From positions 62,001 to 126,000 of the forward strand of contig NZ_JADWYS010000001.1 in the NCBI RefSeq assembly GCF_015831345.1: a stretch of 64,000 nt of DNA, written 5' to 3'. This document shows positions 25,736 to 33,294 of this stretch, piece by piece. The number at the start of each line of letters is the position of its first letter. The first letter of the stretch is position 1. Below the pieces are notes generated by a model. It was given only the letters and a program-made list of their open reading frames with translations. It was not told the DNA's origin and ran no database searches. The stretch is from Caenimonas aquaedulcis (GTDB lineage: Bacteria; Pseudomonadota; Gammaproteobacteria; Burkholderiales; Burkholderiaceae_C). Both the position numbers and the translations under genes were made by a program.

Positions 25736-28204
25736 ATGCAAAGACGTGATTTCAACAAGACCGCCCTCGCGGCTGCCACCGTCGCCGTTACGGCCACCGG
25801 TTGCGGCGGCGGCGCGGATTCCGCCGTAGTTGCCGATTCCGGCGCCGGTTCCACCGCGCTCGCCGCGGCCAAGCCGCTCGCAGCCCCGCTGCGCGCCCCG
25901 GCTTCGCCCGCGATCGGCGTGAACCTCTCCGGCATGGAGTGGGCCGAAACCGGCATGCGCTTCGGCGGCGGCACCGCCCCCAACATCCACTACACCGTCC
26001 CGCGCAAGCAGGACGTCGCCTACCTGGCCTCGCAGGGCATCACCAAGACCCGCCTGGTCATCAAGTGGGAAATGCTGCAGCCCATGCTGTTCGACACTGT
26101 CGCCAACGCGGCCTCCAAGGCGGCCATCGGCCAGCCCGGCGGCTTCGACCTCGGCTACGGCCTGCAGATCCTGGACATCCTGGACGCGCACGCCGCGGCC
26201 GGCATCAAGTGCATCATCGACCTGCACAACTATTGCCGCTACCGCGACTTCGTCTACCAGCCCGACGGCTCGGTGATCGGCCTCGTGAAGCCCTCGGACC
26301 CGACGGTCCGCGCCTACACGACCGACAACGCCCAGGTGCGCACGCGCATCTTCGCGACCGCCCCGGGCGCCACGCTCACCGCCGCGCACCTTAGCAACTT
26401 CTGGACGGGCGTCGCCGGCTACGTGAAGAACCACCCCGGCTTCGGCGGCTACGGCCTCATGAACGAGCCGTACTTCATGCCGCGTCCGGGCGAACTCGTG
26501 GAAGCCTATCAAGGCTTCGGCGAAGACCTGACGATCTGGCCGACGGTCGCGCAGCAGGCGATCAACGCCATCCGCGCCGTCGACCCGACCAACCCGATCT
26601 ACCTCGGCGGCAACGACTACAGCGCGATGTTCACCATCGCCGACAACAACCCCGGCTGGCCGCTCTCCGGCGCCAACATCGTGTACGAAGTGCACGGCTA
26701 CCTCGACGCCTACAGCAACGGCCAGTCCTTCGACTGGGACGCCGAAGTCGCCAAGGGCTACACGGCCGGCGTCGCCAACGCGCCGATCACGCTGAACACC
26801 GGCCTCGAGCGCCTGCGCATCGCCGTCAACTGGTCCATTGCCAAGGGCGTGAAGCTCGCGGTGACGGAAACGGGCATGCCCATCGACGACGCCCGCTGGC
26901 AGGAGTCCTACCAGCGCATGGTCGACTACGCGCACGCCAACAACGTCGAAGTCTTCAATTGGCTCGGCGGCAGCCACTGGCTTCTGCACTCGAACGGCAT
27001 CAACCACGTGCCCAGCTGGTACCAGAACAAGACGCTGGAACCCCAGGCCGCCGGCCCGCTCAAGAAGTCGGCAGGCATCAGCCAGGCCGTCCTGTTCGAC
27101 GGCGGTCCCGGTTACGCGGCAGCCGGCGGCTCGGTCACCATCACGGTGTTCGCGCGCGGCAACCTCGCGACGCCGGTCACGCTGAACGTGGCCTCCAGCA
27201 ATGGCGGCAGCTTCAGCAAAACGACGCTCACGATCCCCGCGGGCGCCAACGGCTCCGACAGCTACACCTTCACGCCCGCGCCCAACAGCGTCACCACGCT
27301 GTCGTACAGCGCCGTGTCCGGCGGCCTCAACACGCCGCCGTCGCGCAAGGTCTATGCACTGACGGACCCCGTCGCCTACGCGTCCACCAGCCTCGCCGAC
27401 GCCGGCATGGCGCTCATCGCCAAGTACAGCGCCGCCAAGTGGGACATGGGCGACGGCTACACGGACTACCTGAGCGGCGTGCCCGCGGGCACCGGCCAGC
27501 CGCTGCGCGCGGTGTCCGATTCGGGCTACGCGTCCAGCGCGAGCAACGCGATGGAGATGATCAACTGGACCAACACGGACCGCCCGGGTTCGGGTGGCGT
27601 GCAGCACCCGCCCGTCCTGCGCGACGTGTCGGGCCTGAAGATCTCCGACCACACGCAGCCGGACACCTACGGCCTGTGGTGCCGCAAGCAGACGCCGGTC
27701 GCCGGTTCCAACCCGAACCCGCGCAACCGCGTGCCTTACGACCTGCAGGACGCGCACTTCGTGATCGCAGCCGTGGGCGTGCCCACGCCTTCCTGCAGCG
27801 GCACGATGTTCCAGGCGTCCTATGCGCAGGGATCGCAGGCGGCGGAGATCAACTTCGACGCCAGCCGCCCGCAGGCCAAGTGGACGAACGCCGCCGGCCA
27901 GGCCGTGACGATCACGAGCCCCACGGCACTCGCGCCCAACACGCCGAACGTGGTCACGATGACGTCCGCCTCCGGTGCGCAGGCTCTGCGCCTGAACAAG
28001 AACGTGGTGGGCACCTCGGCGACGCCGCTGCCGACCGCCTCTTTCGACCAGATGCTCCTGGGCTGGGGCTTCAGCAACTTCTACCCGCAGACCGGGTTCG
28101 GCGGCTACATCAAGGCCGTCGTCACCGGGCGCGGCGCGCCGACGGCCGCCGAGCTGCTGGTGATGGAGCGCTATGTCGGCAGCCTGGCCGGCATGAGCCT
28201 GTGA
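25736..28204 (+). CDS. Tat-exported lipoprotein with GH5-like cellulase domain
   Basis: 822 residues. N-terminus MQRRDFNKTALAAATVAVTA has a twin-arginine motif, hydrophobic core and a lipobox-like cysteine (Cys23), predicting a Tat-exported lipoprotein. Residues about 60-440 resemble a GH5 (beta/alpha)8 glycosidase: probable acid/base Glu244 in GLMNEPYF and nucleophile Glu378 in LAVTETGMP. Then follow a beta-rich stretch (about 455-550) and a C-terminal domain whose ending (GFGGYIKAVVTGRGAPTAAE) resembles concanavalin/LamG-type carbohydrate binding domains. ATG 25736 follows GAGGAG. An intrinsic terminator lies 31 bp downstream, so it is monocistronic. Substrate (cellulose, xyloglucan, mannan) is undetermined. 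Confidence 0.8.
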   Translation: MQRRDFNKTALAAATVAVTATGCGGGADSAVVADSGAGSTALAAAKPLAAPLRAPASPAIGVNLSGMEWAETGMRFGGGTAPNIHYTVPRKQDVAYLASQGITKTRLVIKWEMLQPMLFDTVANAASKAAIGQPGGFDLGYGLQILDILDAHAAAGIKCIIDLHNYCRYRDFVYQPDGSVIGLVKPSDPTVRAYTTDNAQVRTRIFATAPGATLTAAHLSNFWTGVAGYVKNHPGFGGYGLMNEPYFMPRPGELVEAYQGFGEDLTIWPTVAQQAINAIRAVDPTNPIYLGGNDYSAMFTIADNNPGWPLSGANIVYEVHGYLDAYSNGQSFDWDAEVAKGYTAGVANAPITLNTGLERLRIAVNWSIAKGVKLAVTETGMPIDDARWQESYQRMVDYAHANNVEVFNWLGGSHWLLHSNGINHVPSWYQNKTLEPQAAGPLKKSAGISQAVLFDGGPGYAAAGGSVTITVFARGNLATPVTLNVASSNGGSFSKTTLTIPAGANGSDSYTFTPAPNSVTTLSYSAVSGGLNTPPSRKVYALTDPVAYASTSLADAGMALIAKYSAAKWDMGDGYTDYLSGVPAGTGQPLRAVSDSGYASSASNAMEMINWTNTDRPGSGGVQHPPVLRDVSGLKISDHTQPDTYGLWCRKQTPVAGSNPNPRNRVPYDLQDAHFVIAAVGVPTPSCSGTMFQASYAQGSQAAEINFDASRPQAKWTNAAGQAVTITSPTALAPNTPNVVTMTSASGAQALRLNKNVVGTSATPLPTASFDQMLLGWGFSNFYPQTGFGGYIKAVVTGRGAPTAAELLVMERYVGSLAGMSL

Positions 28205-28235
28205 ACCTTTAAGAAATAGACGCTGTCACACACGT

Positions 28236-28271
28236 CGCCCCACCTTCCGGAAACGGGGGGTGGGGCGTTTT
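28236..28271 (+). terminator. Intrinsic terminator after the GH5-like gene
   Basis: CGCCCCACC pairs with GGTGGGGCG across a short loop and is followed by TTTT; a clear GC-rich hairpin with a short U-tract, 31 bp past the stop codon and 16 bp before repeat copy 3. Confidence 0.85.
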
Positions 28272-28287
28272 GCTTTTGATCCGAAGA

Positions 28288-28391
28288 CCGGACGCAGAAT
28301 TCGCAGAAGTTACGCAGAACTGAATTCAGAAAATATCAATTGAATTATTTTTGGGCTTCTTCTGCGCAACTTCTGCGAATTCTGCGTCCGG
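28288..28391. repeat. Palindromic intergenic repeat, copy 3
   Basis: A 104-bp inverted repeat bounded by CCGGACGCAGAATTCGCAG and CTGCGAATTCTGCGTCCGG. It lies between the terminator of the GH5-like gene and the cobA stop codon (10 bp away). It matches copies 1 and 2 in the outer 30 bp of each arm and is inverted relative to copy 2 in the inner arms. Confidence 0.85.
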
Positions 28392-28401
28392 CCGTTCGCT
28401 T

Positions 28402-29169
28402 TCAAGCCGCCCGAATGTTCCGGACCTGCTCGGCCGCCACAGCCACACCGCGGATCACGTCGCCGACGACGATGACGGACGGACTCGCGAGTGCTTCGCG
28501 CGCGATCGTCGATTGCAGTTCGCCGAGGGTCGTCACCGCATGCCGCTGATCGGGCAGGCTCGCGCGCTGCACGATCGCGACCGGGGTGGAAGCGGGCAGG
28601 GCGCTGAGCAGGCCCTCCTGGATGCGGCCCGCGCCACTCACGCCCATGTAGATCACCAGCGTCAGGCGCGCATCGCGTGCCGTCGCCGCCAGCGCGCGCC
28701 AGTCCGGCCCCTGCGTGCCCGGTTGCGCGTGGCCCGTGACGAACACGACGCCATGGGCATGCTCGCGGTGCGTGAGGGGCACGCCCAGCGAAGTCACCGC
28801 CGCGAGGCCGGAGGTGATGCCGTTCACCACATGCACGTCGACGCCCGCGGCTCGAAGATGCTCGACCTCCTCGCCGCCGCGGCCGAAGATGAACGGGTCG
28901 CCGCCCTTCAGCCGCACGACGGTTTCGCCTTCCTTGGCGGCCATCACCATCAGCTTCTCGATGAAGGCCTGCGGCGTGCTCTTGCAGCCGCCGCGCTTGC
29001 CCACGTGGACGACGCGGGCGTGCGGCGAAGCGAGGGCGACGATCTCCGGGCTGACGAGGTCGTCGACCAGCAGCACGGTGGCAGCCTGGATGGCGCGCAT
29101 CGCCTTGATGGTGAGGAGTTCGGGGTCGCCGGGGCCGGCGCCGACGAGGGTGACTTGACCGGTGTTCAT
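28402..29169 (-). CDS. cobA: Uroporphyrinogen-III C-methyltransferase
   Basis: 255-residue SUMT. It methylates uroporphyrinogen III at C2 and C7 to precorrin-2, the precursor of siroheme. Family motifs are VGAGPGDPELLTIKA, VRLKGGDPFIFGRGGEE and GITSGLAA. It lacks the CysG dehydrogenase/chelatase domain, so those steps must be encoded elsewhere. It is the last gene of the nitrate operon and supplies siroheme for NirB. The ATG at 29169 overlaps the ybiB stop by 4 bp. Confidence 0.95.
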   Translation of the reverse strand: MNTGQVTLVGAGPGDPELLTIKAMRAIQAATVLLVDDLVSPEIVALASPHARVVHVGKRGGCKSTPQAFIEKLMVMAAKEGETVVRLKGGDPFIFGRGGEEVEHLRAAGVDVHVVNGITSGLAAVTSLGVPLTHREHAHGVVFVTGHAQPGTQGPDWRALAATARDARLTLVIYMGVSGAGRIQEGLLSALPASTPVAIVQRASLPDQRHAVTTLGELQSTIAREALASPSVIVVGDVIRGVAVAAEQVRNIRAA

Positions 29170-30101
29170 ATGTCTCGAATCGTTGTGGTGGCTGCGTCAG
29201 CGAGATGCAAGATATGTTCCACCTGGAGCGCCATGGAGGAGGGCACGGGACGGGTTCCCGCGAGGACGTCGCGGATATAGGCGGCGGTCGTTTCAGGTGC
29301 CGTGTCCTTCGGCAGGTCGGGCAGGTCGGTGAGCGTCCCTTTCCTGCCTTCCTGCAGCGCGACACGGCGTCCGGCGATGAACCCGTCCATCTGCGGCAGG
29401 CGCCGGGCGTCCGCGACGACCTCTCCCTCCGTTCCCCGCAGCAGCAAGGCCGTCGAGCCCATCAGTTCGAACACTTCGGCCATGGAGATCGCGTATTCGG
29501 GGTGCGTATAGCTGCTCACGACCACCGCGGGGCCGGCGCAGGGATTCATGAGCTTGACGAGGCTGTGCGCGGAATTGCGCAGGCCCACGACGCGGCGCAC
29601 GTCGAGCAGGCGCTTCAGGCCGGGGCACAGCAGCTCGGTCGGGATGAACACGGCCTCGCCGGGCTCGATGGCGCGCACCGCTTCGAGCGGGTGCAGCCCG
29701 AGTTCCTGCATCACCTTGGGCACGGCCACGCGCGTGGTCTCCGTGCTGGTGCCGTGGATCGCCACCGGCAGCCCCGCGCGTGCGACCAGCAGCGCGAGCA
29801 GCGGCGTGAGCACGGGCAACTTGCGCGCGCCGTTGTAGCTGGGGAGCACGACCAGCGGCTTGGCGCCCGCGGGAATCTTCCGGATGCGTGCGTAGGTGGC
29901 ATCGAGGAAGCCGCCCATCTCCTGGGCCGTCTCGCCCTTGATGCGCATGGACAGGCAGAACGCGCCGATCTCCAGGTCGGTCACCGTGCCATCCAGCACC
30001 TGCCCGAACAGGTCTGCCGCCTGTTCGCGCGTGAGCGGGCGCGCGCCCTGCTTGCCGCGGCCGATCTCCTTGATGTACTGGCTGATGCCCATGGGGTTCA
30101 T
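29166..30101 (-). CDS. ybiB: YbiB-like DNA-binding protein, phosphoribosyltransferase fold
   Basis: 311-residue homologue of the TrpD-like glycosyltransferase family 3 protein YbiB. It has the N-terminal helical domain (LTREQAADLFGQVLDGTVTD) and the nucleoside-phosphorylase-like core with AIHGTSTETTRV in place of the TrpD pyrophosphate loop. E. coli YbiB binds nucleic acid and has no demonstrated enzyme activity; the role in nitrate operons is unknown. ATG 30101 is used; a longer frame upstream runs into nasA. It sits 44 bp after nasA and overlaps cobA by 4 bp. Confidence 0.85.
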   Translation of the reverse strand: MNPMGISQYIKEIGRGKQGARPLTREQAADLFGQVLDGTVTDLEIGAFCLSMRIKGETAQEMGGFLDATYARIRKIPAGAKPLVVLPSYNGARKLPVLTPLLALLVARAGLPVAIHGTSTETTRVAVPKVMQELGLHPLEAVRAIEPGEAVFIPTELLCPGLKRLLDVRRVVGLRNSAHSLVKLMNPCAGPAVVVSSYTHPEYAISMAEVFELMGSTALLLRGTEGEVVADARRLPQMDGFIAGRRVALQEGRKGTLTDLPDLPKDTAPETTAAYIRDVLAGTRPVPSSMALQVEHILHLADAATTTIRDI

Positions 30102-30145
30102 TGTCCGCCAAGCTTCATGACCTGAAGCTATTAGGTGAATCGCAC

Positions 30146-32938
30146 CTAGGCGGCCTGCGGCAGCGGCATGGAGGCGCGCACCATTCGCTTCAACTCGGGG
30201 AGGCAGGAGCCGCAATTGGTGCCGCACTGCAATGCAGCTTGAAGCGAATCAAGCCGCTCCTGCTCGCTGCCGGTTCCCTCGGCCAGTTGCGCCGAAATGG
30301 CCATGTCGGTCACGTTGAAGCAGGTACAGACCTGCTTTCCGCGCGACTGGACGGCGACCGGTGTCTTCGCGCCGGGTACGAGCAGCAGCCGGCCGTAGGC
30401 CTGCGCGGGCAGTTCGTCCTGCAGCAGCGTCTTGATCCACGCCTGGGCGCTCGTGTCGCCCGCCAGGACGAAACCTTCCAGCCGCGCTTCATCGCCGTGG
30501 CGCACGAGGCGCATCGCGCGCCGCTGGCCCTTCCTGCGGTCGGCATAGCGCAGCGCATCGGCGCCCGCCACGCCGAACAGGTGCTCGATGCGGTCCATCA
30601 CCGCATCGGGCGGGGCCTCGTGGCCGGCGGCCCGCAGCAGCACCCCGGCACGCTCGCGGCCGAACGGCACGCACGACGAAAACGGAAACAGCGCCATGAC
30701 CTGCCGGAGTTCTTCGCGCACATGCAGGGCGGATCCTTCCGGCAGCCAGGCCACCGCCAGCAGCGACCAGGGCAGCTCCGCCTTGAGGATCTTCACGGCG
30801 GCGTGCTTGAGTTCCGGCTGCTTCGACGTCGGGCAGAACGCGGAGGTGGTGAGCGCATTCACGCCCGCCAGCGGCTGGCCCGTGTTGGAGAGGCCCCCCA
30901 GGTATTCACCGCCCCAGTGCATCGCCATGAACGCCTGGCTCAATCCCACCTGCTCCGTACCCTGCACCGGCACCACGATGGAGCCGCGCTTGCTCGTGAG
31001 GTGCACGAGGTCGCCCTCGGCGAGGCCGCGGCGCTGCATGTCCTGCGGATTCATCTGCACCGAGGGCTCGGCGACATGCCCGAACAGGCGTCCGAGCGTG
31101 CCGGTGCGGCTCATGCCGTGCCACTGGTCGCGCAGGCGCCCGGTCGTGAGGGAGAAAGGGAAGCGCGATTCGCGCGGCTCCGCGACGGGGCGGTAGGTCA
31201 CGTTCGCGAAACGCGCCTTGCCGTCGGGCGTGGGAAAGATGCCGTCTTCGTACAGGCGCAGCTTGCCCTGTGCTTCGCCGCTTCGCATCGGCCACTGCAG
31301 CGGCGCCTTCTCCAGCAGCGCATAGCTCATGCCCGTGATGTCGAGGTCGCGGCCGCGCGTGGACTCGCGGTGCTCGTTCCACACGGCTTCCACGCCCGCT
31401 TCCGGTGCGGTCGTCGAGTAGGGGAAGAGGGTGGCGATGCCGGGCCGCAGCTTGCGCTCCAGCCGGCGCGCGAAGTCGACGGCGATCGCCCAGTCGTGGC
31501 GCGTGCTGCCCGGCGGCGGCACTGCGGGCCGCACGCGGCTGATCCGGCGCTCGCTGTTGGTGACGGTGCCGGTCTTCTCTCCCCAGGTGGTGGCCGGCAG
31601 CAGCAGGTCCGCATAGTCGCAGGTCGCCGTCGTGAGGAAGGCCTCCTGCACCACGACGAATTCCGCGCGCTCGAGCGCACGGCGCACGGTGGCCTGATCG
31701 GGCATGGACTGCGCGGGGTTCGTGCACGCGATCCACAGCGCCTTGATCTCGCCGTCGGCCGCGGCCTGGAACATCTCCACCGCCGTCTTGCCCGGCTTCT
31801 CCGGCACGGACGGGACGCCCCACAGCGCCGCCACTTCGGCGCGGTGCTGCGGGTTCGCGAGGTCGCGATGCGCGGACAGCAGGTTGGCCAGTCCGCCGAC
31901 TTCGCGCCCGCCCATCGCGTTGGGCTGGCCCGTGAGCGAGAACGGTCCTGCGCCCGGCCGGCCGATCTGCGCGGTGGCGAGGTGCAGGTTGATGAGCGCC
32001 GCATTCTTCGCCGTGCCGCTCGTCGACTGGTTCAGGCCCTGGCAATAGAGGCTGAGCGTGGCAGGCGACGTCGCGAAGAGGCGTGCGGCCTCCAGCAGGT
32101 CTTCCTTGCGGATGCCGCACACCTGCGCGACGCTGTCGGGCGTGCAGTCGCGCACCGTGGCCTTCAGCTCGTCGAAGCCGCTGGTGTGCCGGCCGATCCA
32201 GTCATGCCGCACCCAGCCTTCCCACAGCATGACGTGCAGCATGCCGTGGAAGAGCATCACGTCGGTGCCGGGCTGGATCGCGAGGAACAGGTCCGCGATA
32301 TCCGCGGTGTCGGTGCGGCGCGGGTCGCAGCAGACGATCTTCATCGCCGGGTTGGCGGCGCGCGCCTCCTCGATGCGGCGGAACAGCACCGGGTGCGCCC
32401 ACGCCGCGTTGCTGCCGGCGATGAAGATGCAGCCCGCGTGGTTCACGTCGTCGTAGCAGCTCGGCGGCGCGTCCGCGCCGAGCGTCATCTTGTAGCCCGC
32501 CACCGCGCTGCTCATGCACAGCCGCGAATTGGTGTCGATGTTGTTGGTGCCGATGAGGCCCTTGGCCAGCTTGTTGAAGACGTAATAGTCCTCGGTGAGC
32601 AGCTGGCCGGAGATGTAGAAGCCCACCGCGTCCGGGCCGTCCGCGCGGATCACCTGCGCGAAGGTTTCCGTCGCGAAGCCCAGCGCCTGGTCCCAGGACA
32701 CGCGCGTGGCACGTTCGCCGCGGTGCTCGCGCCGCATCGGGTGCAGGAGGCGCACCTGCTGCGTCACCGCCGCCGCGGCCGTGAGGTGCAGCGTGGAGCC
32801 CTTGGAGCACAGCTTGCCGAAGTTGGCGGGATGGTCCGGGTCGCCGCGCACGCCGGTGATCTGCGCGCCGTCGCTCTCGATGATGACCCCGCAGCCGACC
32901 CCGCAGTACGGGCAGGTGGAACGGGTCTCCTGCGTCAT
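30146..32938 (-). CDS. nasA: Assimilatory nitrate reductase catalytic subunit
   Basis: 930-residue molybdopterin oxidoreductase. The N-terminal [4Fe-4S] ligands are in CPYCGVGCGVII and KLCSKGSTLH; the Mo-bis-MGD domains fill the middle (for example AGSNAAWAHPVLFRRIEEAR, CQGLNQSTSGTAKNAALINL). A C-terminal BFD-like [2Fe-2S] domain (about residues 860-925) carries VCTCFNVTD and CGTNCGSCLPELKR, as in Klebsiella-type NasA that takes electrons from a flavoprotein or ferredoxin. No signal peptide: cytoplasmic. ATG 32938 overlaps the nirD stop by 4 bp. No separate NasC-like electron donor gene is present here. Confidence 0.95.
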   Translation of the reverse strand: MTQETRSTCPYCGVGCGVIIESDGAQITGVRGDPDHPANFGKLCSKGSTLHLTAAAAVTQQVRLLHPMRREHRGERATRVSWDQALGFATETFAQVIRADGPDAVGFYISGQLLTEDYYVFNKLAKGLIGTNNIDTNSRLCMSSAVAGYKMTLGADAPPSCYDDVNHAGCIFIAGSNAAWAHPVLFRRIEEARAANPAMKIVCCDPRRTDTADIADLFLAIQPGTDVMLFHGMLHVMLWEGWVRHDWIGRHTSGFDELKATVRDCTPDSVAQVCGIRKEDLLEAARLFATSPATLSLYCQGLNQSTSGTAKNAALINLHLATAQIGRPGAGPFSLTGQPNAMGGREVGGLANLLSAHRDLANPQHRAEVAALWGVPSVPEKPGKTAVEMFQAAADGEIKALWIACTNPAQSMPDQATVRRALERAEFVVVQEAFLTTATCDYADLLLPATTWGEKTGTVTNSERRISRVRPAVPPPGSTRHDWAIAVDFARRLERKLRPGIATLFPYSTTAPEAGVEAVWNEHRESTRGRDLDITGMSYALLEKAPLQWPMRSGEAQGKLRLYEDGIFPTPDGKARFANVTYRPVAEPRESRFPFSLTTGRLRDQWHGMSRTGTLGRLFGHVAEPSVQMNPQDMQRRGLAEGDLVHLTSKRGSIVVPVQGTEQVGLSQAFMAMHWGGEYLGGLSNTGQPLAGVNALTTSAFCPTSKQPELKHAAVKILKAELPWSLLAVAWLPEGSALHVREELRQVMALFPFSSCVPFGRERAGVLLRAAGHEAPPDAVMDRIEHLFGVAGADALRYADRRKGQRRAMRLVRHGDEARLEGFVLAGDTSAQAWIKTLLQDELPAQAYGRLLLVPGAKTPVAVQSRGKQVCTCFNVTDMAISAQLAEGTGSEQERLDSLQAALQCGTNCGSCLPELKRMVRASMPLPQAA

Positions 32939-33294
32939 CCGGCGGTGGCGGTGTCGGTCGCCAGCGTCGCGAGTTCCACCGGGTCCATCAGCACCCGGCC
33001 CGCCTCGACCTTGCAGGAGAATTTCTGGGTGCATCCCTCGTCGGGCGCCTTGGCGCAACCGTCGTCCAGGCCGATGGTCCAGTTGTGCAGCGGGCAGGCG
33101 ACGCTCGTGCCGAAGACGATGCCCTGCGACAGCGGGCCGCCCTTGTGCGGGCACCGGTCCAGCAGCGCGAACACCTGGTCCTGGTCGTTGCGGAACACGG
33201 CCACGTCGGTGCCGAGCGGGCGCGCGACGCGCCGCGATCCCAGCACGGGGATGTCGTCGACGCGGCAGATCACGGTCCAGTCCTTCATGTTCAT
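32935..33294 (-). CDS. nirD: Nitrite reductase small subunit, Rieske type
   Basis: 119-residue NirD. Unlike E. coli NirD, which lacks cluster ligands, this one keeps a complete Rieske motif, CPHKGG and CPLHNW (C-x-H ... C-x-x-H), separated by 16-17 residues, so it can carry a [2Fe-2S] cluster. It is the partner of NirB in NAD(P)H-dependent nitrite reduction. ATG 33294 is taken (a second ATG two codons in is possible); it overlaps the nirB stop codon by 4 bp and the nasA start by 4 bp. Confidence 0.93.
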   Translation of the reverse strand: MNMKDWTVICRVDDIPVLGSRRVARPLGTDVAVFRNDQDQVFALLDRCPHKGGPLSQGIVFGTSVACPLHNWTIGLDDGCAKAPDEGCTQKFSCKVEAGRVLMDPVELATLATDTATAG

